64,000 bases of DNA from Limnomonas spitsbergensis (Eukaryota > Chlorophyta > Chlorophyceae > Chlamydomonadales): assembly GCA_037349105.1 (NCBI GenBank), contig JAYJMM010000017.1, forward strand, positions 1,984,001-2,048,000. Reading direction: 5' to 3'. The notes beneath the pieces were generated by a model. That model was not told the DNA's origin and ran no database searches. It saw nothing but the letters and a program-made list of their open reading frames with translations. Made by a program: the position numbers and the translations under genes. Positions 12,491 to 23,800 of the stretch are shown one piece after another (position 1 is the first letter of the stretch; the number at the start of each line of letters is the position of its first letter).

Positions 12491-14148
12491 CTAAAGGGGA
12501 CGCAGGCTTCGCCTAGCCCCATCACCAGAAGAGTCGTCATCCTAACGGCAACAAAGAGGCAGCAAATGCATTTTTCAAGATATGCGATGAAATTATAACA
12601 AGTAGCAAGGACATACCAATCACAACTAGTAATATCAGAGACACAAATATTGCAAGGATAAGCGAGGGAAAAACATTTACCTGTTCCACATGCTCGGCCA
12701 TGTCCGCCGTGTTGAGGGACTTGAGGCTGACCATCTTGTGACCCTTCGCCGCCACGGGGCCGCCCGGGCCAAGGCCAAGGCGCTTCGCTGCGAGGTTTGC
12801 TTGTCTCCTCTTTCCCACCTCAGTTGCAGCAGCATCGGCAGCGCTTGGCATCTTTGGCATCACGCGATCCTCCCCCTTCCTGCCTTTCTTCGCCTTCTTG
12901 CTTGCCCGATCTGCCTGGGCTGGTTCTGGAACTGCCAAAGGTCCCATGGCTTGTTCAGGTGCAACGGCTGCCAGGGGTGGCTGATGTGGTGCGGCGGCTG
13001 CATGGGCTGTTGGCTGAGCTTGCTGAATCATCTGGGCAGTTGTTGTCGTGGCAGTGGGCAGTGTTGCTTCTGGATACGTAAGTGTTTTCTTCGCTTTTGC
13101 TCTCTGTAAAGCATACAAATGCTAGTTTAGGCCAACATGGTTTATTTGTTGTGTAACTATTGAAGCAGATAATATACATGATCCAACTTTGTAGAAACTC
13201 ATTTCAATCAAACAAGTCACAACAACTGGAACTCACCGCCATCAAGTCGGACAGTGCGTCGGGGATAATGTCAGGTGTTGCAGTTGTTGTGACCTGGGCC
13301 GTCGTTCTTGGCAGCATAGATGATCCCCTCGAAGATCTCACGCATGAGGTGGACACCTTCAGGATTTGATACCTGTTGTTCTGATCCATACCCTTTCAGT
13401 GCAAGGTAAAACCTACATGCAGAGCAAAGCAGACATTTTGGGGCTTCCATGCAAACACACCACCGTAGTTGTGCATGCCAGCACACGCATGGAAGTAGGT
13501 GGCAAATAAAACTCACCCTTCGTCGTCCCTTGGCCAGCAGTTATTTGCCAGCATGATTGCAATCTTGTGGCTCCTGTAACAATGAAGACATACATGATGA
13601 GAAGAGTAGATGAATCGTTCATATACCGGTATATCATGCCATACTGATAAATAATTGTCTTGCTCTCTAAGAGGATACTCCTGAGCACGAGCCACGTTTC
13701 CCTAGTACTAATGATGCCTTATTACTCGCCTGACAGAGGGTTTCTTGTCCCTTGTCGTCGTTGCCTCTCCCTTGCGCGAGCGAGATCGGCTCCTCTTGGC
13801 CCTCACACTGAAGTGCGCCGCCTTTGGGAACTGCGGAGAATAAATACATTTAGTACACCCATAAACTAATGCCATGCACGTTTCACTCAGATCTGATACC
13901 GGTATGGCAGCTTTCAAAACTTATGCAGTGCAAGCTTCACCGCACTCAGCCTTGACAGTAATAGAGGGCAGCTCCCCATCGACGAAAGCATCCCCTAGGA
14001 AATCCAGAGTGTGGCTGGAACCACAACAGAAGTCCGATATCTGCTGGGCAAATTGCTGGGGATCCACTGTGCACTCTTCTCCGTCGATCGAAAGCGATAG
14101 CTCGTAAGAAACAATGGCCGTGGTTTTGGATAGGACATCCTTGATCAT
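12491..14148 (-). CDS. Spliced gene of unknown function, basic/RS-like nuclear-type protein
   Basis: Exons read on the minus strand: a first exon from 14148 (3' border unresolved), 13830-13730, 13573-13517, 13412-13237, 13103-12681 and 12541-12491. Exon 2 encodes a basic Arg/Ser stretch (RAKRSRSRSRKGEA), suggesting nuclear location. Exons 3-4 read IAIMLANNCWPRDDEG and a further conserved-looking segment. Exon 5 is Ala/Pro/Gln-rich and then Lys-rich (KKAKKGRKG). The last exon ends in an acidic then basic tail (DDDSSGDGARRSLRPL). The exon 2 donor fits only as AG|GCGAGT, a GC-AG intron. Exon 4 needs a reading-frame change near 13,270-13,290 to join exon 5, so there is a frameshift, a sequencing error or a missed border. 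I recognise no family. Confidence 0.5.
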
Positions 14149-14337
14149 CCGAAGGACGTCGGTGGGGGACGAATTAAGAAGACTGGTTTGAGACAGGAAT
14201 CGTCATTGTCGCATGCGTGGATGAATAATCTTAAGCTTTTACTGCCTCCCATTTAAAACACCGAATGCAGAACAAGGCGCTGTGTTAGGCTAGCGCAAGT
14301 GCAAGTGGTGGAACCACATAGCAAATACGTGTCCACA

Positions 14338-14428
14338 CCCTGTTCCACACCGTATGAATTCTTTCATACTTGACAAAACCACTGAATTCAGTGTTTTTGT
14401 CAAGTATGAAAGGGGTGTGGGAGTGGAC
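14338..14428. repeat. Foldback (hairpin) sequence
   Basis: The arms CTTTCATACTTGACAAAA and TTTTGTCAAGTATGAAAG pair around a centre, CACTGAATTCAGTG, that is itself palindromic. The outer flanks CCACACC and GGTGTGG extend the pairing with gaps. It resembles a small foldback MITE and lies at the 5' end of the next open frame, so that frame's first codons are probably element sequence. Confidence 0.75.
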
Positions 14429-14762
14429 ATCAATCGACGACGATGTCACGATCGTTAAGGTGGTGGAGGGTCTTTACCTGGACGTCGCCGAGCTGCTGGC
14501 TCAGTTTTCCAAGATGACTGCCCCAGAGCTAGGAGAATTTATGAAGCTTAGCGGGTACTACGTTGTCGAGCTTTTGGAAAGCGCAGAGGACCAGTTTACT
14601 TCTGGGCTTCTGGCCTGGGTGGCCTCTTCTCCAGTGCAGAAGACCTGGGATCCTATCTGTTCCAGCTTACCAAGGGGATGAAGGAAGAGGATATCAACAT
14701 CTTTGATGTAGTCGTCTGCACCAACAACGCCCGGGTGGATACATGTAGTCGGATGGTGCACT
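14424..14762 (+). pseudogene. Frameshifted coding remnant running into a satellite
   Basis: One frame encodes a protein-like segment from about 14,424 (VEGLYLDVAELLAQFSKM, MTAPELGEFMKLSGYYVVEL) to about 14,600. There the sensible frame changes to a second one encoding GGLFSSAEDLGSYLFQLTKG and EEDINIFDVVVCTNN, ending at a TAG at 14,760-14,762 inside the first satellite unit. Both segments have normal coding composition and no intron borders that would join them, so a single indel near 14,600 is likely. The product is not recognised. Confidence 0.4.
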
Positions 14763-15690
14763 AGTAGAGGACTAAAGTAGCCCATAGGCCATTGATAACA
14801 CATCAGTGATGCGCTGCAAAGTGGAAGCCAATCAATATCGCTGCCGTTCCAGCTAACTTGTGTTAAGAGGTTCTTTCATGGATACATGTAGTCGGATGGT
14901 GCACTAGTAGGGGACTAGCCCAGAGGCCATTGATAACACATCAGTGATGCGTTGCAAAGTGGAAGCCAATCAATATCGCTGCCGTTCCAGCTAACTTGTG
15001 TTAAGAGGTTCTTTCATGGATACATGTAGTCGGATGGTGCACTAGTAGGGGACTAGCCCAGAGGCCATTGATAACACATCAGTGATGCGTTGCAAAGTGG
15101 AAGCCAATCAATATCGCTGCCGTTCCAGCTAACTTGTGTTATGAGGTGAGGTCCCTTCATGGATGCATGTAGTCGGATGGTGCACTAGTAGGGGACTAGC
15201 CCAGAGGCCATTGATAACACATCAGTGATGCGTTGCAAAGTGGAAGCCAATCAATATCGCTGCCGTTCCAGCTAACTTGTGTTATGAGGTGAGGTCCCTT
15301 CATGGATGCATGTAGTCGGATGGTGCACTAGTAGGGGACTAGCCCAGAGGCCATTGATAACACATCAGTGATGCGCTGCAAAGTGGAAGCCAATCAATAT
15401 CGCTGCCGTTCCAGCTAACTTGTGTTATGAGGTGAGGTCCCTTCATGGATGCATGTAGTCGGATGGTGCACTAGTAGGGGACTAGCCCAGAGGCCATTAA
15501 TAACACATCAGTGATGCGCTGCAAAGTCAAAGACAATCAATGTCGCTGCCGTTCCATCTAACTTGTGTTAAGAGGTTCTTTCATGGATACATGTAGCAGT
15601 GCAATGTTCCACAAGTAGGAGATTGTAGCCCAATAGCCATTGATAACACAGCAGTGATGCACTCCAAAGTAAAAGCCAATCAATTAATAT
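14737..15690. repeat. Tandem satellite, 138-143 bp unit, about 6.7 copies
   Basis: Units beginning GGAT(A/G)CATGTAGTCGGATGG start at 14737, 14880, 15018, 15161, 15304, 15447 and a diverged one at 15585. Spacings are 143, 138, 143, 143, 143 and 138. The two lengths reflect alternative junctions (AGAGGTTCTTTCAT or TGAGGTGAGGTCCCTTCAT). The middle copies are nearly identical, which suggests recent amplification. The last unit is degenerate and ends near 15,690. Confidence 0.95.
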
Positions 15691-15974
15691 GTGTAACGTA
15701 ATTGATACAATAGTCAAAACATGGCACATGGCCTTTCGATGGTCCCACCATACGTCATGGCATGGCCTTCGAGATTGTATAGTGTAAGAATATTACCGGC
15801 AGAACTCTTGACCAGATTGCAACGAACATGATGTGAGAGCACACTGTGCTGAGTTTCTGCAGTCCGGCACAAGCCTTTAAGCATGTGTATTGCCAATCGG
15901 ATTGTCTGTGTAAGAGAGCTTTACCATTACAATCACTAAATATCTCCGTATGTTGGCAGTAATGTCAAGCGCCT

Positions 15975-17135
15975 GTCAAGCGCATTGAGGGGGATCCTGT
16001 CGCTGCCACCGCTGCCGCTGTTGCGCCGGGTGTTGCTCCCAGATGCATGCCTCCCAAGCGCAGCGGGGAGGATCCCTGTTGCTGCCACTGCTGCCCTTGT
16101 GGCACCGTGTGCCGCTCCCAGCTGCCTGCCAAGCGCAGCAGCCAAGCGCAACGGCCAGTCAAGCGCAGCGAGGGGGGGGCCTGCTTCCTCCACCACTGCC
16201 ACTGTTGCGCCGGGGGCCGGTCCCAGCAGCCTGCCAAGTGCAGCGGCGGGGAATCCTGTCGCTGCCACCGCTGCCGCTGTTGCGCCGGGTGCCGCTCCTA
16301 GCTACCTGCCAAGCGTAGCAGGGGGGATCCCTGTCGCTGCCACCGTTGTTGCTGTTGCGCCGGGTGCCGCTCCCAGCTGCCTGCAGAGCGCAGCGTGGAC
16401 GATGCCTGTCGCTGCCACCGCTGCCGCTGATTCGCCGGGTGCTGTTCCCAGCTGCTTGCCAAGTGCAGCGGGGGGGATCCCTGCCGTTGCCACCGCTGCC
16501 GCTGTTGCGGTTGGTGCCGCTCACAACCGCCTCTTAAGCCCAGCCAGGGAGGCCCTGCTGCTGCCACCGATGCTACTGTTGCACCGGGTGCCGCTCCAAA
16601 CGGCCTGTCAAGCGCAGCGAGGGGGGGCCTTGCCTCCGCCACCGCTGCCGCTATTGCGCTGGTTGCTGCTCCCAGCTGCCTGCCAAGTGCAGCGAGGGGA
16701 GCCTTGCAGCTGCCACTGCTGCTGCAGGTGTGTTGGGTGCCGCTCACAGCAGCCTGTCAAGTGCAGCGAGGGAGGGCCCTGCTTCAGCCACCGCTGCCGC
16801 TGTTGCGCTGGGTGCCGCTCTCAGCGGCCTGTCAAGCGCAGCGAGGGGGGATTTGCATCTGCCACCGCTGCTGTCTTTGGGCCGGGTGCCCCTCCCAGTG
16901 GCCTGCCAAGCACAACTAGGGGGGCCTTGCAGCTGACACCACTGCTGCTGTTGCGCCGGGTGCCGCTCTCAAAGGCATGCCAAGCGCAGTGAGGGGGATC
17001 CCTTCTGCTGCCACCATTGCTGCTGTTGCACCCTGTGCTCCTACAAGCGTACAGTCAAGCGCAGCGACGGGGGTTCTTACTTCCGCCACCGCTGCCGCTG
17101 TTGCACGGGGTGCCGCTCCCAGCAGCCTGCCAAAC
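15975..17135. repeat. GC-rich minisatellite, ~75-bp unit, about 15 copies
   Basis: Each unit contains GCTGCCACCGCTGCCGCTGTTGC, shown here by its core GCCACCGCTGCCGCTG, then GCCGGGTGCCGCTCCCAG and TGCCAAGCGCAGCG. The unit is a multiple of three, so several frames stay open. One plus frame from 15,985 to 16,992 reads as 25-residue Ala/Pro/Val-rich repeats (AATAAAVAPGAAPSCLPSAA), and minus frames are open as well. Coding cannot be claimed because all open frames follow from the repeat length. Confidence 0.85.
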
Positions 17136-18000
17136 GCAGCGAGGGGGCAGGGACAGGAGCAGGAGGGGACAAGGGCAGGGGCAAGAGCATGAGGAGGACG
17201 AGGGACAGGGACAGCAGCAGGAGGGGACGAGGGGGCAGGAACATGAGCAGGAGGGGGATGAGGTGGCAGGAACATGAGCAGGAGGGGGACGAGGGGGCAG
17301 GAACATGAGCAGGAGGGGGACGAGGGTGCAGGGGCAGGAGGGGGATAAGGGGGCAGGGATAGGAGGGGTTGAGGGGGCAGGGACAGGATCATGAGGGTGA
17401 CGAGGGGACAGGGACAGCAGCAGGAGGGGACGAGGGGGCAGGAACATGAGCAGGAGGGGGATGAGGTGGCAGGAACATGAGCAGAAGGGGGACGAGGGGG
17501 CAGGAACATGAGCAGGAGGTGGACAAGGGGGCAGGAACAGGAGCAGGTGGGGGGCGAGGGGGCAGGGGCAGGAGGGGGGCGAGGGGGCAGGGACATGTGC
17601 ATGAGGGGATGAGGGGGCAGGGACAGGAGCAGGAGCGGGACAAGGGGGCAGGGGCAGGAGCAGGAGGGGGACGAGGGGGTAGGAACAGGAGGGGGATGAG
17701 GGGGCAGGGATAGGAGGGGGATGAGGGGGTAGGGACAGGAGCAGGAGCGGGACAAGGGGGCAACGGCAGGAGCAGGAGGGGGACGAGGGGGGCAGGAACA
17801 GGAGGGGATGAGGGGGCGGGGATAGGAGGGGGATGAGGGGCAGGGACAGGATCATGAGGGTGATGAGGGGACAGGGACAGGAGGGGGACAAGGGGGCAGG
17901 GACAGGAGCATGAGGGGGCAAGGTAGCAGGGGCAGGTGGGGGATGATGGGTCAGGGGCAAGAGCAGGAGGGGGATCAGGGGACAGGGGCAGGAGGATAGC
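17135..18000. repeat. G-rich minisatellite with strand-asymmetric purine bias
   Basis: The plus strand is composed of GGGGGACGAGGGGGCAGG, AACATGAGCAGGA and related 24-30-bp units. The opposite strand is pyrimidine-rich and reads as Pro/Ser/Ala/Cys repeats (PPAPAPSSPSCSCP) for about 300 codons at 17,055-17,960. This resembles the hydroxyproline-rich sequence of algal wall proteins, but every frame is open for the same compositional reason. Runs of five or six G could form G-quadruplexes. Confidence 0.85.
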
Positions 18001-19814
18001 TAAGGAAACATATGAAACACGGTCAGTGTAGGCACGTGCATGGCCCGGGTATATCACAGCTTCGACGAAAGGACAAATTGATGACCGGCCAATGAACAGA
18101 TGTACCAAGCATTACGGCTTGCTTCAGCAGGTCCCTTCGACCGTAGGCTGCAACGTAACTGCATTATACCTGAAACCCTAAACAAATACCCCCTCGTGCG
18201 CAAGACGCCCTCACCTAGTGTGCCAGCAGCTCCACTTTCCCTGTGGTCAGCTTTTCGTTGGGACTTGGGAGTCCTCCAGCTTGCGCATAAATTCCTTGAT
18301 GCAGACGCCGTATTGGCTGCCTGGACGCAGACATTTGGAGACCTCGTGAAGGCCTGGGTCTTGCATACAACCTACATGGGAAGGTGTATGGTATGGGCGG
18401 GATGCACGAGGGGTGCATACGGGATGTACATAGGGTTTTTAGGGTCACCAGGGGCTGGCATACACAATTGATTCGGGGTTGCATTCAGGTTGGCATTCAG
18501 GTTGCATTCAGGTTGGGTTATAATGCATGCAGGTGCAAGTAAGTGCATGGAGAGTTACAAGGACCTGCTAGAGCTGCATCGGATTGCATGGGGAGTTGCA
18601 TGGGGGAATGCATAGTGTTGTCTGGTATTGCATGGGGAGTGCATGAACCTGCAAATGCCAGTGTGCATCTGGTAGTCAGCAGACGGCAATGGCCGTTGTT
18701 GCTGCTGTTGTTGCTGTTGCTGCACCTGCCAGTCTGCCACTGTTGGTACTGTTGTTAGTTGCAACATCCGTTGTTTCTGCACCTGCTGATGATGATGAGG
18801 AGGAGTTGCCTTCTCACGAGTCGGAGCATTTGTAGTCAAACCTGCTGATGCTGAAGCTCTTGATTTTTCCGACGTCGGCAGTACCCGTTGTCGCTGCGTA
18901 GCAAGACCTGAACAAGTTCGGCATGCTGTGAACTGTTCTCTACTCCATCACAGCCCATACTGAATCAAGCGCTTTTAAGATTGAACGAACCAAACGTGGA
19001 CGATTGAAGAGTTACGGGGTTTATCTCAACCACGTGGAAGGGCGCACATACACCGCACTTGTAGCAGCCCATACGGTACCAACCACTACACGCTTTTGGA
19101 TAGGCCATTTCATGATACATATAAGTGCTGTAGCAACCAGCAGGCGCGAAGTCCTATATCGGGAGGCTAATTGGTGCGCCCTTGAAGCCGATTTAAAGTG
19201 TCCTTATTGGTTAAGGGTGGTTAAGCGTGTATAAAGTGTGGATATTCTTCACAGTGGATCGCCTGGGCTCTCGTTTAGCAGCGGCCTGAATTTGCTACAC
19301 CCAACTTCGACAGTGCCAGGGTACCAATGGCTGCACGTACCTTGCAACTCGACATTTTGTCAAGCAGGACTATCATACTTAGCGAGACGAGTAGACAGAA
19401 CACTCTACATACACGAAGCAATAAGGCAAGTGCTTGACAGGCGGTTCACTAAAAAAACTGCCTCAGCCGTACTCGAACACATTCCGGATACACTCAAGTG
19501 GAATTGCGTTTCAAGTTTTTTCAGCCAGCGTGGCTGAAGCTTCGCCCAACCAGATAAACCGCCACCGGAACGTGTTCCGTCGAGCGCCCTAGTGAAATTG
19601 GGCCCATACTGGTTGCAGTATTTGTTAGAAACAGCTGCTGGGTCTCCGGGGAGAGCTACCGCAGCTGCCAATCTAAAGTGGGACCGGCACCTACCACAAT
19701 ACCCACATTTTTCGACAGAGCCCTCCATTCTCTCCCTATGTTGTTGCACCCCCCCCCCCGGACGGTCGAGGTCGCGGGGGCGAAGCCCCCAGGGTCGCCC
19801 CACCTGGGTGGGGT
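18001..19814. other. No supported gene; GCAT-rich and CAG-repeat DNA
   Basis: Between 18,480 and 18,680 the sequence is enriched in GCATGCA, TTGCATGGGG and TTCAGGTTGCAT variants. At 18,693-18,725 there is a (TTGCTG)n tract encoding polyglutamine on the minus strand. The rest shows only short open frames. At 19,745-19,760 there is a C-run followed by GC-rich sequence leading into the dispersed repeat at 19,815. Confidence 0.5.
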
Positions 19815-20046
19815 CGCCCCGTGTCCTTCCGTCCGTCAGTCCGCCTGATGTTTCTGGAACGTCCCGGAAGCTGTATGCGCTACAGCGCAAATCGACCGGC
19901 TATATTTATTAAGGTTATTCCTCTCAGACCTCAAAGGCCATGGTGCAGAAATGAGAAGCTCAGCTACCAAGGCTGGATCTCCGTCACGGGTGACCTGACG
20001 TGTCACGCGATGACGCGACAGCTGCAACTTCGCCTCTCTACGCGCG
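19815..20046. repeat. Dispersed repeat family D, copy 1
   Basis: The sequence CGCCCCGTGTCCTTCCGTCC through CTCTCTACGCGCGAT recurs at 43,971-44,220 with few substitutions and small indels in a GTCA/GTCC-rich simple repeat. A further fragment of the upstream GC-rich part (GTGGGGGCGAAGC-type) is at 41,685-41,745. No terminal inverted repeats or target duplications were identified, so the class is unknown. Confidence 0.8.
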
Positions 20047-20520
20047 ATATCCGTCATAGAGTACCCGGGCATCACCGAGTTATGGACAACCCCCTGACCC
20101 TTGGCACTGGGGCAACACATGTGGCAGGTGCCGACGGGAGAGCTCCTCAATTCATGCTCACGTTGTCGCGCTGGCAAAGTCTCATATACCGGTAGTGTGA
20201 TTTCAAGAGGAACACTTCACCAGTCCACATCTGTCTCAAAGTCATGAACACTTCGAGAGGACACCCAGGAAAGTAATTTAATACAGCGTTTCCCACCAGT
20301 TCGGGCAGGTTAGCTATTAGGCTGGCTGGCTCATAGGCCAGAAATCATTGAATATATAATACTCTAGTACTGCACTTGGGCAGATAATAATACTATTGAG
20401 TATGGAAGTATAACGGATGGCCTTGGCAGGCAACAACCTGATAAGGCCGATGTTTAAAGAGATATACCGGTAGTGCATGCGCCAGAATGTGTGCACGCGG
20501 TAAAGGGAAAGGTTTGATAC

Positions 20521-20836
20521 TGAAAGGGTTCTAAGTTGGAGGCTGACTGGTGTAGACACAGAGAGCCGGAATCAGAGGACTTTCAAGAACCGGAGAGTGG
20601 CAGCGCAGGTTTACAAGGATAGGCCAATTAACTGGGGAAAACAGCCAGTATTTATAGAGAAACACGCTAAGGTTCATCTTCTAAGAGAATATTAATGTTC
20701 ATATTACTTAGTCAATATTAATCGTCAAGCGTCAAGCGTCGATCGTAGCAGAAACTCTACAATACGAGTGATCTATCGCTGGGCAGTCTAGCGGGCAGGA
20801 AAACTACCGGACGACCGGGAGGGTAAAACCCTTACA
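20521..20836 (-). repeat. 3' LTR of the retrotransposon
   Basis: This 316-bp repeat is identical to 26,029-26,344 except at position 20,776. On the plus strand it starts TGAAAGGG and ends CCCTTACA, giving the short inverted terminal repeat typical of LTRs. The polypurine tract abuts its internal edge. Confidence 0.97.
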
Positions 20837-20850
20837 AACTCCCCTACTAA
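20837..20850 (-). other. Polypurine tract
   Basis: On the minus strand the sequence TAGTAGGGGAGTT lies directly upstream of the 3' LTR. It is the expected primer for plus-strand DNA synthesis during reverse transcription. Confidence 0.8.
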
Positions 20851-20871
20851 GAGGCGAACGTCCTCGGAGAC

Positions 20872-23800
20872 TCAAACAAAATCAGCAAACTGCACTAGTT
20901 TGGGCGCCTTGGAGGGGTGCTTGCGGACAAATGCCTGATAGGCATCAGAGGCAGTGAAAGCACGCCATGCGGGAGATCTAATAAAATCCTTAAAGGCTGT
21001 GAGCTGAGACAGAGCCCGGAGAGGCTCCCAAGAATCATGCTGAGGATCACTATAGGGGGAAGACCATTTGACGAGGAAGAACAAGCAGGAGGCCTTGGGA
21101 CGGGCTCGGCTGGTGGGATCGATGGCAATCTTGCAGTCCAATAGGCGGTCAACGTCATAAACGTCACCGTAGACAAAGTCGCGGGCGTCGCGGATAGGCT
21201 GATCAGGGACAGGGCGGTCGGGGAAGTCGGCTGTAGAACTTGTCGTCCAAGGGAGAAGGCGGGATACGTGGAAAACGGGGTGAACACGGGACATGGAGGA
21301 AGGGAGAGCAAGGCGGTAGGACACGGGGGAGACGATGCGGGTGACAGTGAAGGGGCCGAGGTAGCGAGGACGGAACTTGGAGCTGGGGTAGTCAGTCAGG
21401 TTGATGTGCTGAGAGGAGAGACGGACACGGTCGCCGATGGAAAAGGACAGAGGACGGCGGTGGCGGTTGGCTTGTTCAGTCTGACGGGCTTTGGCGATGC
21501 CAAGTTCACGGGAGATGGTGGTCTGGATGTCGCGGAGGGTATCGAGGTAATGGGCGGCGCTGGAGTTGGCAGGGGTGACGAGGGACACAGGAGTGGTAGG
21601 GTGGAAGCCGTAGTTGGAGTCTGCTGTGTGGAGGTGTGGACGTGGTTGTTGTATGCAAACTCAGCGATGGACAGCCATGTAGACCAATCATCATGTTGAG
21701 GGGAGACGTAGGCACGCAGGATTTGCTCAATGGTACGGTGGGTGATTTCTGTCTGACCATCAGTTTGTGGGTGGTGGGCTGTGGAGATGTTGAGCTTGGA
21801 GCCGAGGCCAGAGAACAGGGATGTCCAAAAAGCGGCAGTGATACGGGGATCGCGGTCAGAGACAAGGACAAGGGGAAGGCCTTTTTTGGAGAAGACATGG
21901 TCGAGGAAAAGGTGGGCAAGTTGTTCAGAGGTGATGGATTTGTGAGAGCGCACGAAGATGGCTTGCTTGGTGAGCATGCAGACGAAGGTAACGATGGCGT
22001 CGTAGGCGATGCCGTCATGGTGACGGGAGGAGGGTAAGTCGGTGATGAGGTCCATGGAAACGTGTGACCATGGGCGAATAGGAACAGAGTGGGGCTGGAG
22101 GAGACCAGGTGGAGCTTGGGTCGAGGGCTTGATACGCTGGCAGGTTGCACATGAGGAGACGTAGGAGCGGACGGTGCGGGTCATGCGAGGCCACCAGAAG
22201 TGAGAGGCGATGGAGTTGAGGGTCTTGAAGTAGCCAAGGTGGCCGGCAGTAGGTGTGTCGTGATACTCATGGAGCAGTTGGCGTCGTATGCCAGGGTCGT
22301 TGGGAACGCATACTCGGTCCTTGAAGAACCAGAGGTTGTCGCGGCGGTGGAGGTAGCTTGGTCGGCGAGGATTGTCAGGGGCAAAGAGAGGGTCGGTGGC
22401 GTAGGCAGATGTGATGTCGTCGAGGAGAGAGTCGGTGATAACGATGTGGGCAGGGAGGAGGTGAAGGAGCTGGTTGATGAGGGCCGCGGAGAGATCAGAC
22501 GAAGCTTCGAGGAGGTTAAGGCGGGAGAGGGCATCAGCCTGGTTGTCCTTGCCTTCTTTGTAGACGATGGTCATGTTGGGCTGGTAATCAGCCAGGACTT
22601 GGGACCATCGGACTTGGCGGCGAGAGAGGTCTTTCTGGGTGAAGAAGTAGCGAAGGCTGTGGTGGTCAGTGTACAGGGTGAAGTGCTTGCAACCCTCAAG
22701 GTAGTGGCGGAAAATCTTGACAGCATGGACGATGGCGAGCAACTCTTGCTCATGGACAGAGTAGTTTTTTTCAGCAGGAGAAAGCTTGCGGGATTCGTAG
22801 CAGACCGGCTGGGGTCCGTTACCTTGGTCCTGTTGAAGAACTGCGCCGAGGCCGATGTTGGAGGCGTCGGTGTAGACCAAGAAGGTGGAGTCAGGACCAG
22901 TGAAGGGAATGAGGAGGAGAGGGGCTGACAGGAGAGCAGTCTTGAGCTGGGCGAAGGCGTCGATGGCGGCTTGGGGAAGAGCAGAGGGAAAGGGGACGGT
23001 GGATTTGGTCAGGTCGGTGAGCGGGGCTGCAATTTTGGAGAAGTCTTTGATGAAGCGGCGATGGTAGCTAACGAAGCCCAAGAAGGACCGTGTGGAGGTG
23101 ATGTCATGGGGCAGGGGCCAGTCCGTAACAGCAGAAACCTTTTTGGGGTCAACGCTGAGGCCTTTGGAGGAGACGACGAAACCGAGGAAGCGGGTAGAGG
23201 CTTGGGCGAAGGAGCACTTGGACAGTTTCACTTTCAGGTTAGCTGCGGCAAAGGCGTCGAGGACCTGGTTGATGTGATCAAGGTGTTCTTCTTCAGTCTT
23301 TGAGTAGATGAGGACGTCGTCGAGGAATGCCACCACAAACTTGTCGAGGAAAGGCTGAAGAACATGGTGCATGAGGCGCATGAAGGCGGCGGGGGCGTTG
23401 GTGAGGCCGAAGGGCATGACAGTGAACTCATAGAGGCCGTAGCGGGTCTTGAACGCTGTCTTGTGGATGTCGTCGGGGTGGATGCGGCACTGGTGATAGC
23501 CGGTCCAGAGGTCGAGGGAGGTAAAGTATTTGGCACCATGAAGGTGGTCAAAAAGTTCACTGGACAGGGGTAGGGGGCCACGGTCTTTGATAGTGCGGGC
23601 GTTGAGGGAACGGTAGTCGACGCATAGGCGGAGGGAGCCATCAGCTTTCTTGGCAAAGAGGACGGGGGCGCCGTATTCAGAGGTACTGGGGCGGATCCAA
23701 CCTTTGTCAAGGTAGATCTCGAGCTGTTTCTTCAGCTCAGCCAGTTCGGCGGGGGACATGCGGTAGAGGTGAGGGGGAGGCGGCGGAGGGCCAGAGAGGT

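Noticed and set aside
14700..15690. Possible CRISPR-like array because of regular spacing
   Set aside because: The whole 143-bp unit is conserved with no variable spacers; it is an ordinary satellite, and the genome is eukaryotic.
16916..18108. Pro/Ser-rich minus-strand frames of 240-300 codons
   Set aside because: They follow from the pyrimidine-rich strand of a minisatellite; three overlapping frames are equally open, so no CDS was called.
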